Notes: generated from the sequence alone by a model not told the origin. A stretch of DNA of 64,000 nucleotides from Haliclona indistincta (GCA_964017065.1 OZ024787.1:7020996-7084995), one strand, 5' to 3'; positions 18,565 to 30,711 are shown, counted from the first letter of the stretch. Numbers and translations are program-made.

Positions 18565-21232
18565 ATGGAGATTGTTGATGCGCATATGCACCTTTGGACT
18601 CCCGAGACACACCCATGGCTACTAGGGGTCAAGGACGGTAAATGGTAGCAGAATCGATCATGAAATGGGCGTGGTACCTTCATGCAAATCTGTTTACAGA
18701 GCCAGTTTTATCTTATTTGCTCGATCGATACCGCGAGGATACACGTGGACACAACGTCACTCAATGTGTGCACGTTGAAGCGTGTTGGCCCGGAGACCCT
18801 GTAGGTGAAACAAGGTTAGTGACGTCATACGATGTTTGTGGTTGCGTGACGTCATAAAAGAATGTGATTCAGTTCTGGTTGTGACTACATTAGCCTGCAA
18901 AGAGTGTGGTTGATTCCCTCCTGCAGTAACTATTCTGCAGAACATGTTGTTTCATGTAGAAAAGATGTAACAGTGTGTGTGTGTGGTAAGACTTTCAGAA
19001 CACATTGATGCACTGATGGTCATACATAAAGTCATACATGATCATACACTGTACATCTCATGGTCAAAACACATAGCACTTTTGCCTTATGCACAGACTA
19101 CACCAACAGACTATTATTTTGCTATAAATGAAGAACCGCTTGAATGAGAACCGCTTGGACAATTGAGAAACTCAATCTTTTGCTATTATAGTAAAACCTG
19201 TCTTAAAGACCACTTGTGTAATAAGACCACCTCTATAATTATTAAGGCTACAATTTTCAATCATTACATTAACTTTATTTTGATAAATTTTGGTCTGAAG
19301 TGTGGTCTTACATGTATTAAGCAGGCTTCACTGTACCATGTAAGTTTATAGCATTCTTCGTAAGTTCCTGGTATGCCGCCCACTACCAAATGAGGAATCT
19401 TGGAATGATGAAAGTAGTTCTTTGAAAATGTTCTAATGTATCAGATCATCTTGCATGTTTATAATTATTATAGAGTATGCAATTAGCGGAACATGTGCAT
19501 GCAAACTAATTATTATTCTACGGATTTTCATTTGCTGGATACAAATTTAGTTAATCATTGCATCATTAGTTTGTCTAAGTAAGGGTGTATCTAAAAATTA
19601 TTGGAATGCACTATGGAGTACTCTGTATTTCTCAGAATATTGCTATCAAAACGGAATGCTAACAAAAAAGTCAATATCACTAGAAGGGTACTTTCCAACT
19701 TGAGTATCCAGCTGGCACATTAGTTGTAGCAGTACTAGATAGATGATGAGTTCACTTCCAGACACTGTATTATGGTTGTTGCAATCTAGTACCATTACAT
19801 ATTATGTTTTATATTGCCCAAACTTGCAGTTGCTGTTCTGAAATGATCACTAACGTTTGTGGTTCAAATTTTTTATTGCCAATGGTCAATAATTATACTG
19901 ATTTCGCATTTGCACTTCTTCAAATCTCTATGAATCTAGCTGTTAATTATTAGTCACTTCCTTATTGTGCCTTATATTATTGTACAGTTGGCTCGAAGAA
20001 CTAGCCAAGAATGATAAAGATGGCTATCCTAGTGGTGAGACAAACTGACTGACTCGCATACATGTACATTCATAGAAAATTACCATTCTGATACTTGTCG
20101 TTTCTGTGGAAAGTCCTAGCTGCATTGTTTAAGACTCAATACGCCCTTGTTATTACTGTATGCAAGGAACTTAAAAACATTCCTAGGAAACATAAGACAC
20201 TTTATTTTTTCTTCCTTTTCAGCAATTGTAGCTCATGCTGACCTTTCATCTGCTGACTTAGAAGATATTCTCCAGCGTCAGTGCAAGTCTAAGCGGATGA
20301 GGGGCATTCGACATATGCTCAACTATCATCCTGATAAGCCTCAATACAGCGAAACTAAGCACGATAACTTCCTCACTGATCCTCAATGGCTAAAGGGTGT
20401 GGCTTTGCTGGAAAAGTACAACCTGTCTCTGGAAATTACAGTACTTCCCCGCCAGATGCAGCGCTCAGCAGACGTTGTGCGACAATTTCCTGGCGTCATG
20501 TTTATTGTCGATCATTGTGGACTTCCTTATGAGAGAGACGACGAGACTATGAAATTATGGAGGGATGGTATGTAGTTGGTTAATGTAATTGATTGTTATG
20601 TAGACAGTAATCAACATCATAGTTTATGTTAGAATATGAAAATCCAATCAGGTGCAGTATTAAGGAATTGTTATCCAACAATAGAGGAAACTATGTTGAG
20701 CTGCAGTGATTCCCACTCATGCACATTTGTTACTTCCTCAGATTACACATGCATCATGCATTAGCAAAAAGGTTTTCAGTTTGTAATTCCTCAGAAGAGC
20801 ATGTTTGTGTAGAAGGTGTTATCTTAATAATATTCCCCCTCTAGGTTTGACTGAGCTAGCAAAGTACCCTAATGCATACTGCAAGGTATCAGGTATGTTT
20901 GCTACTGATCCTAAGTGGAACAAAGACTCCATGGCAAAGGTTGTTCTACCATGCATTGAAATATTTGGCATGGACAGGTATGCTGCAAGAGTTGTAAAAT
21001 ATTCTTAGCGTTCCTGTATTAAACAGCTAAACTGATGTCCATAATAATTTCCTGGAATCGCAATATGTAGTGATTTGTCAGATAATTGCTATTCAATTCT
21101 CTCAGGTGTGTGTTTGCAAGTAATTTTCCAGTGGATAAGGTGAATGGTAGTTTCTCAGACCTTGTTACAGTTTCTCAGGAAGAAAAGCGCAAGTTCTTTG
21201 GAAGCAATGCAAAGAAGTTTTATCGTCTCTGA
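18565..21232 (+). CDS. Amidohydrolase-family metal-dependent hydrolase (lactonase-like), 6 exons
   Basis: Exons 18565-18637, 18700-18814, 19988-20034, 20223-20567, 20845-20977 and 21106-21232 join with GT/AG borders into one frame of 279 residues. The start MEIVDAHMHLW carries the metal-binding HxH of the TIM-barrel amidohydrolase-2 group. Further family landmarks are VEACWP, HADLSS, RGIRH, FIVDHCGLP, KVSGM and SNFPVDK near the C-terminus. Relatives (COG3618) hydrolyse sugar-acid lactones such as fuconolactone or related cyclic esters. I infer a cytosolic lactonase or hydrolase and cannot name the substrate. Length is normal for the group. The gene stands alone, upstream of a Helitron-like copy at 21457. 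Confidence 0.85.
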
Positions 21233-21456
21233 AGAGATGACTGGTCTTACTTGCTGATGCTCGATAGAATAGTGCTGTTTTGTAAACTGAAGTAATGTAG
21301 AGTGACTGTGATTTTAGTATGCTAATATCCATTATGACTTCAAATGTGTATCTGTTACCGCTAAGTTGTCAGTGTGTTGGATCACCAGTATTACATCAGG
21401 CCGGCTACGTATTCAAGCGTGTCTTGGTTTCTCAGCAACAGTATATACATGTACAC

Positions 21457-22687
21457 AAGAAAATAAAAAGATTTCTAACGAAATCAAAAGGATGTAGGTA
21501 TAAAGAAATCTGCTACTGGTCCACAATGTAAACCAACAAGGAGCAAGCATGCGTGAAATGGTAACACGATTGACTTGCTAACAGACCGTAGATCCCTACA
21601 TCAGTGGCTGTACATAACATTTTGACTATACAATATTTTCTCACAAAGCAAGCTAAATTCAATTCGATGCACGTCAGGTGTCAGTCAATAGCAACTAGCC
21701 GAACCGCTGTAGTCAGCTACTGATGTAGGGATCTATGGTCTGTTAGCAAGTCAATCGTGTTACCATTCCATACATGCTTGCTCCTTGTTGGTTTACATTG
21801 TGGACCAGTAGCAGATTTCTTTATCCCTACATCCTTTTGATTTCGTTAGAAATCTTTTTATTTTCTTGTTTGTGTCCTTTTTCTTTTCAGTGAGTTTCAA
21901 ATTTTCCGTGCAGTTCGAATTTGGCTAGATAATGTATCTCTTTCTTTCCACCATTGATTTGGTTTGATAATTGGTTTTTAACTTGTAGCTCCTAAATACT
22001 GGAACTAGCTCATGCATTCATGCATGCTGCAGCCTGGATTGCACAGCATACTAGCCCCGCCCACTCTGGTTTAGAATTTTCTGTACTATGGCTGTGATAC
22101 TATCTGGCAAGTAGCAGAACGGTGATGCTACACGAGCTTACTCGGTGAGTTGTTCTTCGAAGACTCCAGACGCCAATATGCGCTCTCTATACGGCGATAC
22201 TAAATTCGTGTGATTGGTCACGTGCGTATTACGTAATCACAATATTAGGGCGTCAAACTCTCAGCTGACAACTGTTCGTGATCCTGAGCCGAGTCCTGAG
22301 CTCGTCAAATTTATATCGTCGTTTCGCTGAAAACTATGTTCAAAAGGCACATGCCAGGAGAATTTCAAGACTGTTCGTGGGTGTTTTGGTCTCGGCACTG
22401 CTCACGTAAAGGTGCTAGGCGAGTGGAAGAAAGAAAGAAGAAGAAAACGAAGATGACGAAACACGATTTTCACCGTGTCCAGGTTCGTCACTTTAGTAAA
22501 AATTTCGAGCAATCTCCTTGCTACTGTAAGATGGGGCAATGCCAGAGAGCAGATCTAAGTGTATTTGGACGTATAAAATTCATCACCAGGCGAAATATCA
22601 GCGTTTGAACGCTAATACATTGTATGTAGCCGCCATCTTGTTTTCTCGTTCATCCATACATAGGGAGTCACTACCGTGCCTCCCTAA
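21457..22687 (+). mobile_element. Helitron-like non-autonomous element, copy 4
   Basis: The fold-back head (arms about 21457-21605 and 21717-21867) begins AAGAAAATAAAAAG after host GTACAC. The body has a GAAAGAAGAAG tract near 22425-22445. The hairpin is followed by CTAA at 22684-22687 and a host T. Its 3' end is about 110 bases before the ATG of the unidentified gene at 22799, so it may contribute upstream sequence to that gene. Confidence 0.75.
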
Positions 22688-22781
22688 TGACCATCACCAG
22701 GAAATCCCGAGAATTACGCATATTCATGGAATCTCGCTTCGCGGGAAGCACAGGCATGGGCGTTTACCAAAACACGAGTAG

Positions 22782-22787
22782 TATAAA
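22782..22787 (+). promoter_or_regulatory. TATAAA box
   Basis: TATAAA lies only 12 bases before the first ATG (22799). If it directs initiation at the usual 25-30 bases downstream, the first ATG would lie outside the mRNA. The next in-frame ATG at 22844 (codon 16) would then be the start. This is inferred from spacing only. Confidence 0.35.
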
Positions 22788-22798
22788 GAGCAAGTTGT

Positions 22799-23814
22799 AT
22801 GAGTCGTACAGAACTTGATGATCACACAGACTCTTCTGCAGAGATGCCAAGCGACGGGCAATTTGGATTTACAATACTAGTCGGAGGTACTCCCGTGCCT
22901 GAGTACAGGAAAGATGGTCGCGTGTTCGTGGAAAGCAATCTATGGACGCCGTTCAGCTACAAGCAAGAGGTAGTGGAATTTGTGAATGGAGAGAAGGAAG
23001 TGCAGAGTTACCCAGTTACTCCGTATCAATTGGTTCTGCGAGTGGGACCTCACTGCGAGAATAGTGCCTTCTTTGTGTACGTGGACGGCGTGCAAGTAAC
23101 GAAACTCCTGCTAGGAAAAGGCCAGTACAGGTAAACAATCTTGCAGATTGTGCAAACTTCATCATACAATGTGCACTTACCATTACAGTTTGAATATTAT
23201 GTTCCTTCTTTCCCTGCAGAGTTATCAATGGTTTTCAAGATAAGGAAGGAGTGAGAGAATTGTTGTTTGCTCTTCCAAGATTTGCTAAAGAAAAGGTGCG
23301 CTTTTGTGCAATTCATTTCTGTTGCAGTAAATTAATCATTTGACTTTTACAGAGTGATCGTCTTGATATAACTCGAAAATCAAAAATTGGCACAATTGAA
23401 GTAGTCAGAAAAGCCGGGAAATTTGTCAAAGAGGAATACAGACCAACAAGTGACATTGAATTCATTCAGGCTAACAAAAAAGATGCTCAGACAGTGACAG
23501 GAGGCCAATACACAATGTCAACAACAAAGAAAGGACGATATTTGAACAGACAGAGACCGTATGAAGTCAAGCTCAAGAAAATGTGGCAGATAGACAGAGA
23601 ACTAGGGAGACTAGTTGTTCAATATCACATGGGATACACACTGCAGGAAATGGGAATTCAACTGAAATCAGTAGATTGGACCAAAGCACTGCAAAGACAC
23701 TCTTCCTCTTCGAGTAGTACTACTAGCACAGAAGAATCAGAGGAGCCTCACCACTATATGATGACCACTTCAGTGAGCATTGTCAAACAACAGCCTCCTG
23801 AAGAAATTGACTAA
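22799..23814 (+). CDS. Unidentified three-exon protein
   Basis: Exons 22799-23130, 23220-23295 and 23353-23814 have GT/AG borders and keep phase, giving 289 residues. I do not recognise the family with confidence. The N-terminal half (FGFTILVGGTPVPEY, later FVYVDGVQVTK) looks like a beta-rich domain. It resembles the opening of some fungal uncharacterised proteins of the DUF7918 type, but only weakly. The C-terminal half has basic stretches (KKGRYLNRQRPYEVKLKK) and ends in a Ser/Thr-rich, then Glu-rich tail. No signal peptide or membrane segment is visible. The true start may be Met16 (see the TATA entry). Confidence 0.65.
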
Positions 23815-25379
23815 AACAATTATATCTTTTCTCATTTTTATTCCTAGAAATATTCTCTTCCTCTCACTTCCATCAAAATAAATTTATTCTGGATGAATCC
23901 TGTAAATAAAATAGATCAAATTATTATTGAATTAAACATGTTTGTGCTGGTACGTAATACTCAAGAATCTCAGGTTGCTCAGAATCACTATGTAAACCTG
24001 CTATGAATAGTTATCTACACAATGATAGTTATGACCAGTTGGAGAGAAAAGATTTATGTTGGGGCTCATTGAGATGACAATTGAATGTGAATAATTGTCA
24101 CCTTAGTAAATTTAGATACCAATACACATCAGTATTTAGGGGAATGGTGAGCAACCCGAAACTGCCAATAATAGCATCATAATGATTCAGGGGTGTAATT
24201 CCCTTGCATGAATGTCAACAGTATCAACAGTATTACTGTTTGTTTAGTTTGTCAACGCAAGCATGATCTAGTGAAGTGTTGCTCAAAATGCAAACAAAAC
24301 AATACAAATCCCCTTTTAATTGCAGGCTACGTCATAATTGAACTATAATTCTTTCACATTTTCACACCTGCAAGAAAGAACAGATCAATATTAATCATGT
24401 ATCAATCAATTCATAGTGCTAAGATACATTGCCATTATGTAAAGTGACACCATTATAACCACAGATTTCTGAAGAATTTTTACAGAAGAGCTTCTTGTCA
24501 ATGTTGAATACAATTCTCTTGGAACCATGTATGTACACAAACACACTCACTATGGCAGTCATGCATGTGTACACATGTGTTGGTGCTGCATAATTCCACA
24601 TAATTCCATACTAGTTATAATTTATGTTCAAGTACTAGGTCTTATACACATGACAAGCTATAGCATATAGACTATCTTAGCGGGCTTAGCATGAAATGGT
24701 TTGGAGATCTGCTATACACACTGATTACTGATTCTGCACAAGCTCTTCCAGTAATAATCTATAATGATATTCAAGACTTCTCAGGTTTGCGGTTTCTTAG
24801 TTTTCTACTTAACTAGTAAATCGTACAGTAGCACTAGTCATAAATCGACTCAGTAGTGCAAGCGTTGATTTACTGCAAACTATAAGATACAGAGCAAACC
24901 ATAAAGTATCATTGCAATGATGTCTTGGATTTCAGCATTTAGTAGTAGGCTAAATATTGTCTTACTTGACTAGCTTGACTCCCGATAAATAATCTAGTCT
25001 TTTGGCGTTTCGCAGAATACTGCAGCTAGCAATAGTAACAGTAAAGTACGTGGTACAGCAATTCTGGGTACGCTAGCTGAAGAATGGCGTGGAAAAGCAA
25101 GGTTGCCAAGGAACATTTCCGAGAATGCAATTGCACATCTTCTCGGAATAACCTCAAAATTGTAATCAAAGTAATAAAAACATTTAAACCAAAATGCAGA
25201 GATTTAGGGTTGGTACATTTATCGAAAAAGAATGGAACAAGATTTTGGATTGTAACAATAGCACTTGCAATAATACCTCCCTATTAAATTAACCACAACT
25301 ATCGAAAGCAGTTAATTTAGGGAGGTAGCATTGCAATGATGTCATGGATTAGCCACGGCGCTATAGCTCACTAGCCACG
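23815..25379. other. Gene-free stretch
   Basis: I see no gene or recognised repeat over most of it. Near 25275-25330 a short inverted repeat (CCTCCCTATTAAATTAAC against GTTAATTTAGGGAGG) may be a small hairpin element. Confidence 0.5.
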
Positions 25380-25685
25380 GCGCTAGACTCGCTGAAGAAA
25401 GGGAGGGAGGGAGGGAGGGAGGGAGGGAGGGAGGGAGGGAGAAAACGAAGATGACGAAAGTCGATTTTCACCGTTTCCAGGTTCGTCACTTTAGTAACAA
25501 TTTCGAGCAATCTCCTTGCTACTGTAAGATGGGGCAACGCCAGAGAGCAGATCTAAGTGTCTAAAGACGCATAAAATTCAACACCAGGCGAAATATCAGC
25601 GTTTGAACGCTAATACATTGTATGTAGCCGCCATCTTGTTTTCTCGTTCATCCCTACATAGGGAGTCACTACCGTGCCTCACTAA
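25380..25685 (+). mobile_element. Helitron-like element, copy 5, 5'-truncated
   Basis: Only the 3' third remains: a purine tract, then TTTCACCG...CCAGGTTCGTCACTTTAG, GCCGCCATCTTG and the terminal hairpin, ending CTAA at 25685 before a host T. The purine tract here is (GGGA)n at 25401-25441. Other copies have GAAA, GAAG or AAGG in this slot. A reversed diverged copy abuts it. Confidence 0.65.
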
Positions 25686-25688
25686 TAA

Positions 25689-26750
25689 TTAGGGATGACG
25701 GAAAACAAGATGGCGACACAATGCCAACGCTGAGAATTCACCTGCGGGTGGTGAAATTGTAGACGTCCAAAGGCACTTTGATCTGCTCTCTGGGGTTGCC
25801 CCATCTTACAGTAGCACGGAGATTGTTCAAAATTGTTACTAAAGTGACAAACCCTGAAACTTGACGATGAAATCGAGTTTGTAGGCGTCTTCCTCACTTT
25901 CTCTCTTAGTCTTCAGCGCGCCTAGCGAATTTACGCGATTTCTCGATCGTGGGGGAAAAGCAACTTTTTATTGAAGTGGCAAAGTGTGATACAATATTAG
26001 TGTAGCATGTACCCTCAGTGAGATAAGTGTTTGACGCCATTTGAGTCGTGACCAAGCACTAGCTAGAGTTTTGCCGTATGGATCATGGAGAACGCATATT
26101 GGAGCCCGGAGTCTTCGAAGAACAGCTCAGTAAGTAAGCCCGTGTAGGTCGATCACCATTCTGTGCTTGCCAGATATTAATTGCAGCCGCCGTACAACAA
26201 GTGTGGGCGGGGCTCGTATGCATGCACGAGCTAGTAGTTTTAGTATTAATTTTAGCATAGATTTTAAGATACGTAGACTACAGTCATAGATATTACAGTA
26301 CTAGAACTGTATTATCTATAGTACAGCATATTATGAACTGCAAGTTGAAATAAAAATTATAAAGAAAAGTTGTCAACAACAGGAAAACGGTGGAAACAGT
26401 GCATGCACGATCTGATCTTGAACTGCCGAGTCAGAATTGAAACTTCGCTGAAAAAGAAAAGGACACAAGCAACACAACTTTCAAAAGAATTTCTATCAAA
26501 ATCAAGAGGATGTAGGGATGAAGAAATCTACTACTGGTCCACAATGTAAACCAACAAGGAAATAACACGGAATGGTAGCACGATCAGTGGCTGTACATAA
26601 TATCATGCAGCCATACATTCCTGGTTTAAAGCACTGCATGGTCTATTATCCAGTCAAGTGTGTTACCATTCCCTTGTTGGTTTACATTGTAGACTGGTGG
26701 TAGTTTTTCATCCCTACATCCTTTTGATTTGATAGGAATCCTTTTTAATA
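25689..26750 (-). mobile_element. Helitron-like element, diverged subfamily, copy 6
   Basis: The reverse-orientation body (TTAGGGATGACGG, AACAAGATGGCG) lacks the terminal hairpin. It ends in a worn fold-back head at about 26480-26750. It is clearly the paralog of 55037-56180, and both sit directly upstream of a transporter gene copy, so they were duplicated together. Confidence 0.6.
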
Positions 26751-26842
26751 ATTATGACATATAGAATCTCAACTTGCTATAAAATTATGCAACACATAAA
26801 TAATCTCAAGAATTACTGCTTATTAAATGTACAGTTGCTGCT

Positions 26843-27340
26843 ATGTTGAAAGGAAAACACATGAACATGTTAAGCAAATTTTTTATAACATGCTTTTAAT
26901 GCTTCAAAAATATTTTGATTTGCCTTCTTTACGGTTCTAGTGCCTCTCCTTGTTTTGAACTGATGGCTGATAAGAAACTATTGCTGTGTTTTGGTCGCCA
27001 TAGTCCCTGCTACAACAGACAAATACTGTTGCTACTCACATGGCAGGCATTGTTCACTCTATCCTGGTGTATACTTTCTGATATACCTTCTCCAGAAAAT
27101 ATTGTCTTATTCACTTCAACGTATCTGTATTATTTCTTTGCTCGTTGGCTGGCTTGCTGATGTTAAACTTGGAAGGTATCAAGTTATTAAACTTAGTGCA
27201 CTTGCTTCATTTCTTGCCAGCATATTATACTATTTTACGGTATTAAATGGAAATAAGCTATCAATACAGGGAAATGTACTATATGTGACAACATTTATAG
27301 TAAGCTTTGGTTTCACAGGTGCTATGCTTCCTTTGCTATG
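26843..27340 (+). pseudogene. Transporter gene fragment, paralog of the 56386 gene
   Basis: The sequence follows the 5' part of the 56266/56386 gene closely, including MADKKLLLCFGRHSPCYNRQILLLLTWQ. It has a stop (TAA near 26898) and a deletion at the FAPLIGWL region (leaving FARWLAC in one frame). It stops matching after GGTGCTATGCTTCCTTT near 27335. Downstream is a short tandem repeat containing TGGGACAATTCACAGCAGAATT. Clearly non-functional. Confidence 0.85.
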
Positions 27341-27999
27341 CTATATAGGTGCTATGCTAGAGGCTTCTTCACAGCAGAATTGTCCCATACAGCTTAGCAT
27401 GGGACAATTCACAGCAGAATTGCCGATTCCACAGCTTAGTATGGGACTAGAAGTCTCTTAGGAAGACAGCTACCTAAGTAAAAACACGGCTAGAGTAACC
27501 ACGTGGCATATCGGTACGATAGGATAACAGCTGTTTGAACGTAGTTTGAGGAGCGTTTTACTTGATTTTATGGCGTGGCCGAGGTCGTATATGCTGTTTC
27601 TATGGGACTGTAACTGTCCGAGTATACTTCTGTGCTCGGTTCTACATACAGTTGGAAAGCCTGGTTCTTTGCGCGTTCGGAAGCTGTATGATGAGTATAG
27701 CTAGCTATCTTAGTCTTGGAGTACTGCAAGCACAAACATGGCTAAGGAGGTGGGTTTTGTACAATTTTGACTAGAATTAACGACATAGACAAGGAACATC
27801 AAGTTCAGAGAAAATTCAGCCCGAACACTGAGTGCCGCGCTAATGTGCAAAAATTCCCTAGTTACCAATCTTGTACACGGGTTACAGGGCTTTGCATGTT
27901 GCTTGACCAAAGATTCTTTGCTGCCGAATGCGCACAGTATGTTTTCTATACAATTAGTATACAGAAACATGCTATGGGCTAGTCTAGCTGCTATAATGC
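27341..27999. other. Gene-free stretch after the truncated transporter
   Basis: It starts with two copies of an ACAGCAGAATTG..CC-containing unit (27370-27440). Then come several short open frames that I cannot assign. Nothing here supports a gene. Confidence 0.4.
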
Positions 28000-28600
28000 T
28001 AGTCTCGTTCCAGACCACACCTCTTCCGCTTTGCTTCTGAGCAGCTTGCTCGACTTTTCTCGGTCTTGGTGACGTCATTGTCACGCGTTCAATAGCTACA
28101 CGGATGCAATATGCGGACAAATTGTCTGTATACTAATGTCTGTGGTCACATAAACTACAGCACTCGACAATAGTTATAGATCAGGTCAGGAAGACACGAC
28201 AGGTACTATGCTGTGTTCCTTGGTGGCGCTCGAAGATGGCAGCGCTCACAAATGTAATGGCAACAACAATAAATCGCAAATTATTTTTCCACACCTGTCG
28301 GTAGCGAAATCGCTCGTTTGAGCCAGCTAAGAAGTGGCTGGCTGCCTCGTAGTACTTATTAGTCAACGAAGATTACCCTAGATGCTCTCTGTCATCGATG
28401 AATCTGAACACACTGCACTATCGCCATGTTAATCATGTGCTCAACGGCGCGTTTGTCATGTGAATTTTGAAAATAAGGCGATCTGATTGGTCATTCCCAT
28501 TTTCTGAGAATGAAACGTCATCAAGACCGAGAAAAGTCGAGCAAGCTGCCAGACCCTCTCAGAAGCAAAGCGGAAGAGGTGTTGTCTGGGAACGAGACTA
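28000..28600. mobile_element. Mutator-like (MULE-type) inverted-repeat element, 601 bp
   Basis: The ends are TAGTCTCGTTCCAGACCAC and the inverse GTCTGGGAACGAGACTA. Inverted similarity extends over about 85 bp, including CTTCCGCTTTGCTTCTGAG and TGCTCGACTTTTCTCGGTCT. It is flanked by CTATAATGC (27991-27999) and CTGTAATGC (28601-28609), a 9-bp target duplication with one change, as in Mutator-like elements. It encloses about 430 bp including a short open frame starting MAALTNVMATTINRKL, possibly captured host sequence. The terminus is shared with the element at 58785. Confidence 0.7.
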
Positions 28601-28851
28601 CTGTAATGCAGGAGTAGTCGTGTTTAGCTCCTAGCTCAGCGCACGGTATGTGTTCATTAGAACTCTAGTTAAAAATGTTTTGTCTACAATTTCACTTTAA
28701 TGTGATTCATTCTGCATACTTGGTGGTTTCGCAGTAATAATGAATGTTAACAGATATGAATCTCATTAATAACAGCCAAACGCTGAAATTAGCATACGCT
28801 AATCGCAAAAGGCTAAATAAGTTGTTGCTAATAATACTAATACTGCTAATA

Positions 28852-29359
28852 AAGAAAAGCCATCAACAACATGAAAACTAAACTAATGGTGAAAACAAAG
28901 ACAGCTCAGTACATACATGATATTTCACTGAAAAAAGGACACAAACAAGAAAATTAAAAAGATTTCTATCGAAATCAAAAGGATTAAGTGATGAAGAAAT
29001 CTTACACTGGTTCACAATATAAACCAACAAGGAACAAGCATGGAATGGTAACACGATTGACTTGCTAACAGACCATAGATCCCTACATCAGTGGCTGTAC
29101 ATAAGATCAATAATATTATTATTAATCAATAATTATTAATATCAATATTTTTGTCAAAAGCTGAATTCAATTCAATGCACGTCAGGTGTCAGTCAATAGC
29201 AACTATAGCTGAACTAAGCCACTGATGTAGGGATCTATGGTCTGTTAGCAAGTCAATCATGCTACCAATCCATGCTTGGTCCTTATTGGTTTACGTTGTG
29301 GACCAGTGTTAGATTCCTTCATCACTACACATCCTTATAGAAATCTTTTTAATTTTCTT
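28852..29359 (-). mobile_element. Helitron-like element, copy 8, head plus adjoining body
   Basis: The reverse-orientation fragment starts in the body (GAAAAGCCATCAACAACATG) and contains the complete fold-back head. Arms lie at about 28955-29100 and 29218-29359, ending in CTT. The 3' hairpin portion is missing. Confidence 0.7.
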
Positions 29360-29499
29360 AAATAAACTATATGCATGGTTAGTGGTTACAAAGATAAAAG
29401 CTAAGGTTACAACTATGAATATTAATAAGGTGCATAGGTCAACACATACCTAAACAAAGACAAATTAGAGACTACTGTTAGTTTATGGTCGTGTTGAGT

Positions 29500-30711
29500 T
29501 CACTTAAGCTGGCTGTGTGCTTTTGGTGTCATTCCGAGAGAATTTTCCAGCTTTTTTTGAAGATCCTTTCTTATGAAATAGATGCCGTGATTGGGCCCAG
29601 CGACTGAGTGCTCTATAAGAGCAAAGTGAAATTCTCGGTAATATTTATCTTTTGCTCCAGCTTCAGTGTAAAAAGCCTTACGTGCAGGCAGAACATAGCG
29701 TGGATATTCAGGAGAAACTAGGTCCTTGCCAAGGGCAAAACTGGTACGAAAAGCCAATGAAGTGTAAAACTCCACAAATTTTGTAATCATAGGAGCTTTT
29801 TTCGGATTAGCAAACCTGTGTTTGTTCACAACTGCAGCATCTGTGTATGTCAAGAGGTGGTTGGAATCGCCTAATGGAGGTGACACAATAGCAAGAGTAT
29901 GCTTACGCCTGTCTTTTTTGATTGCTTTTTGAAGAGTCTCGCCCATATTCTCTGAGTAAGCATACAACAAGATATGCTTAGAATCAACTACCTCATTAAC
30001 AAGCTTATCGTGGTGATCATGAAAAGTGCCATCACTGCCAGGATTTTTTCCACTTTGCAGTTTTCCAAAATCAATAAATTCTCCAATGTCTTTGATCAGA
30101 TCATCATCTAAAGGGCCATCTGTGCCATCCAAAGCTTTTTTACCATCATGGTGATCGACATATCCTTCTAAGTAGAACTTAGGCAGTTCCCAACTTCCTC
30201 GAAAGTCGCCAGCCAAAAACATTTTGTTGCCTTGGTCTTCAGCCAGAGTTAACACCTTTTTTAGCTGGTCAAAAGAGCTCCAATCCTTCAGTAGTGGAGT
30301 GGTAGTATGATGGTCCTTATCGGCTAGCTCCATCAGAAAGCTGGCACATAGAAGTGTTGGCACACCATACAGTCGACTACTTAAAGTAACGGAGTGCACA
30401 GCAGAAGGAGCAAATTCCTCTTCCGTTACTGTAAAGTGATCATCCAGTGGCTGCAGATTACCTGTATTGACGATTTCTCCCAAAAGAATTGTGTCCACTT
30501 CCATTACATCGTATGCGTCGGGGCCCTCGCCTAAATACTTGGATCCCAAGTATTCTAAATTGTACGGGTCTGCATCGGTGAATATCTCGACCTGCTCACC
30601 AGTCCTTTTTTTATATTCGTCGACGATGAATCTCTTGAGCCCTTCTAGCTTGTCGTTGGCAATGTCGGGAATGTAAGGAAAAATTGCTACACGAAGTGGT
30701 TCTAAACACAT
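29500..30711 (-). CDS. Thiaminase I-like protein (thiamine pyridinylase family)
   Basis: Intronless 403-residue protein of the periplasmic-binding-protein type II fold. The start LRVAIFPYIPD and the VMEVDTILLGEIV region match the style of solute-binding proteins. The stretch YGVPTLLC places a cysteine at residue 122, where bacterial thiaminase I has its nucleophile. AYSEN (Glu254) and LTYTDAAVVN (Asp291) resemble other active-site segments, and YVLPARKAFY is another family hallmark. Thiaminase I splits thiamine by replacing the thiazole with another base. No signal peptide is visible at this ATG, unlike the secreted bacterial enzymes. Activity is inferred, and a thiamine-precursor binding or salvage role is the alternative. 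Single-exon structure hints at acquisition from microbes. Confidence 0.75.
   Translation of the reverse strand: MCLEPLRVAIFPYIPDIANDKLEGLKRFIVDEYKKRTGEQVEIFTDADPYNLEYLGSKYLGEGPDAYDVMEVDTILLGEIVNTGNLQPLDDHFTVTEEEFAPSAVHSVTLSSRLYGVPTLLCASFLMELADKDHHTTTPLLKDWSSFDQLKKVLTLAEDQGNKMFLAGDFRGSWELPKFYLEGYVDHHDGKKALDGTDGPLDDDLIKDIGEFIDFGKLQSGKNPGSDGTFHDHHDKLVNEVVDSKHILLYAYSENMGETLQKAIKKDRRKHTLAIVSPPLGDSNHLLTYTDAAVVNKHRFANPKKAPMITKFVEFYTSLAFRTSFALGKDLVSPEYPRYVLPARKAFYTEAGAKDKYYREFHFALIEHSVAGPNHGIYFIRKDLQKKLENSLGMTPKAHSQLK

Noticed and set aside
24780..25330. Possible small genes or RNA hairpins in the gene-free stretch
   Set aside because: Only one short hairpin and an unsupported 67-codon frame were found. 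There is no family similarity and no splice or promoter support.
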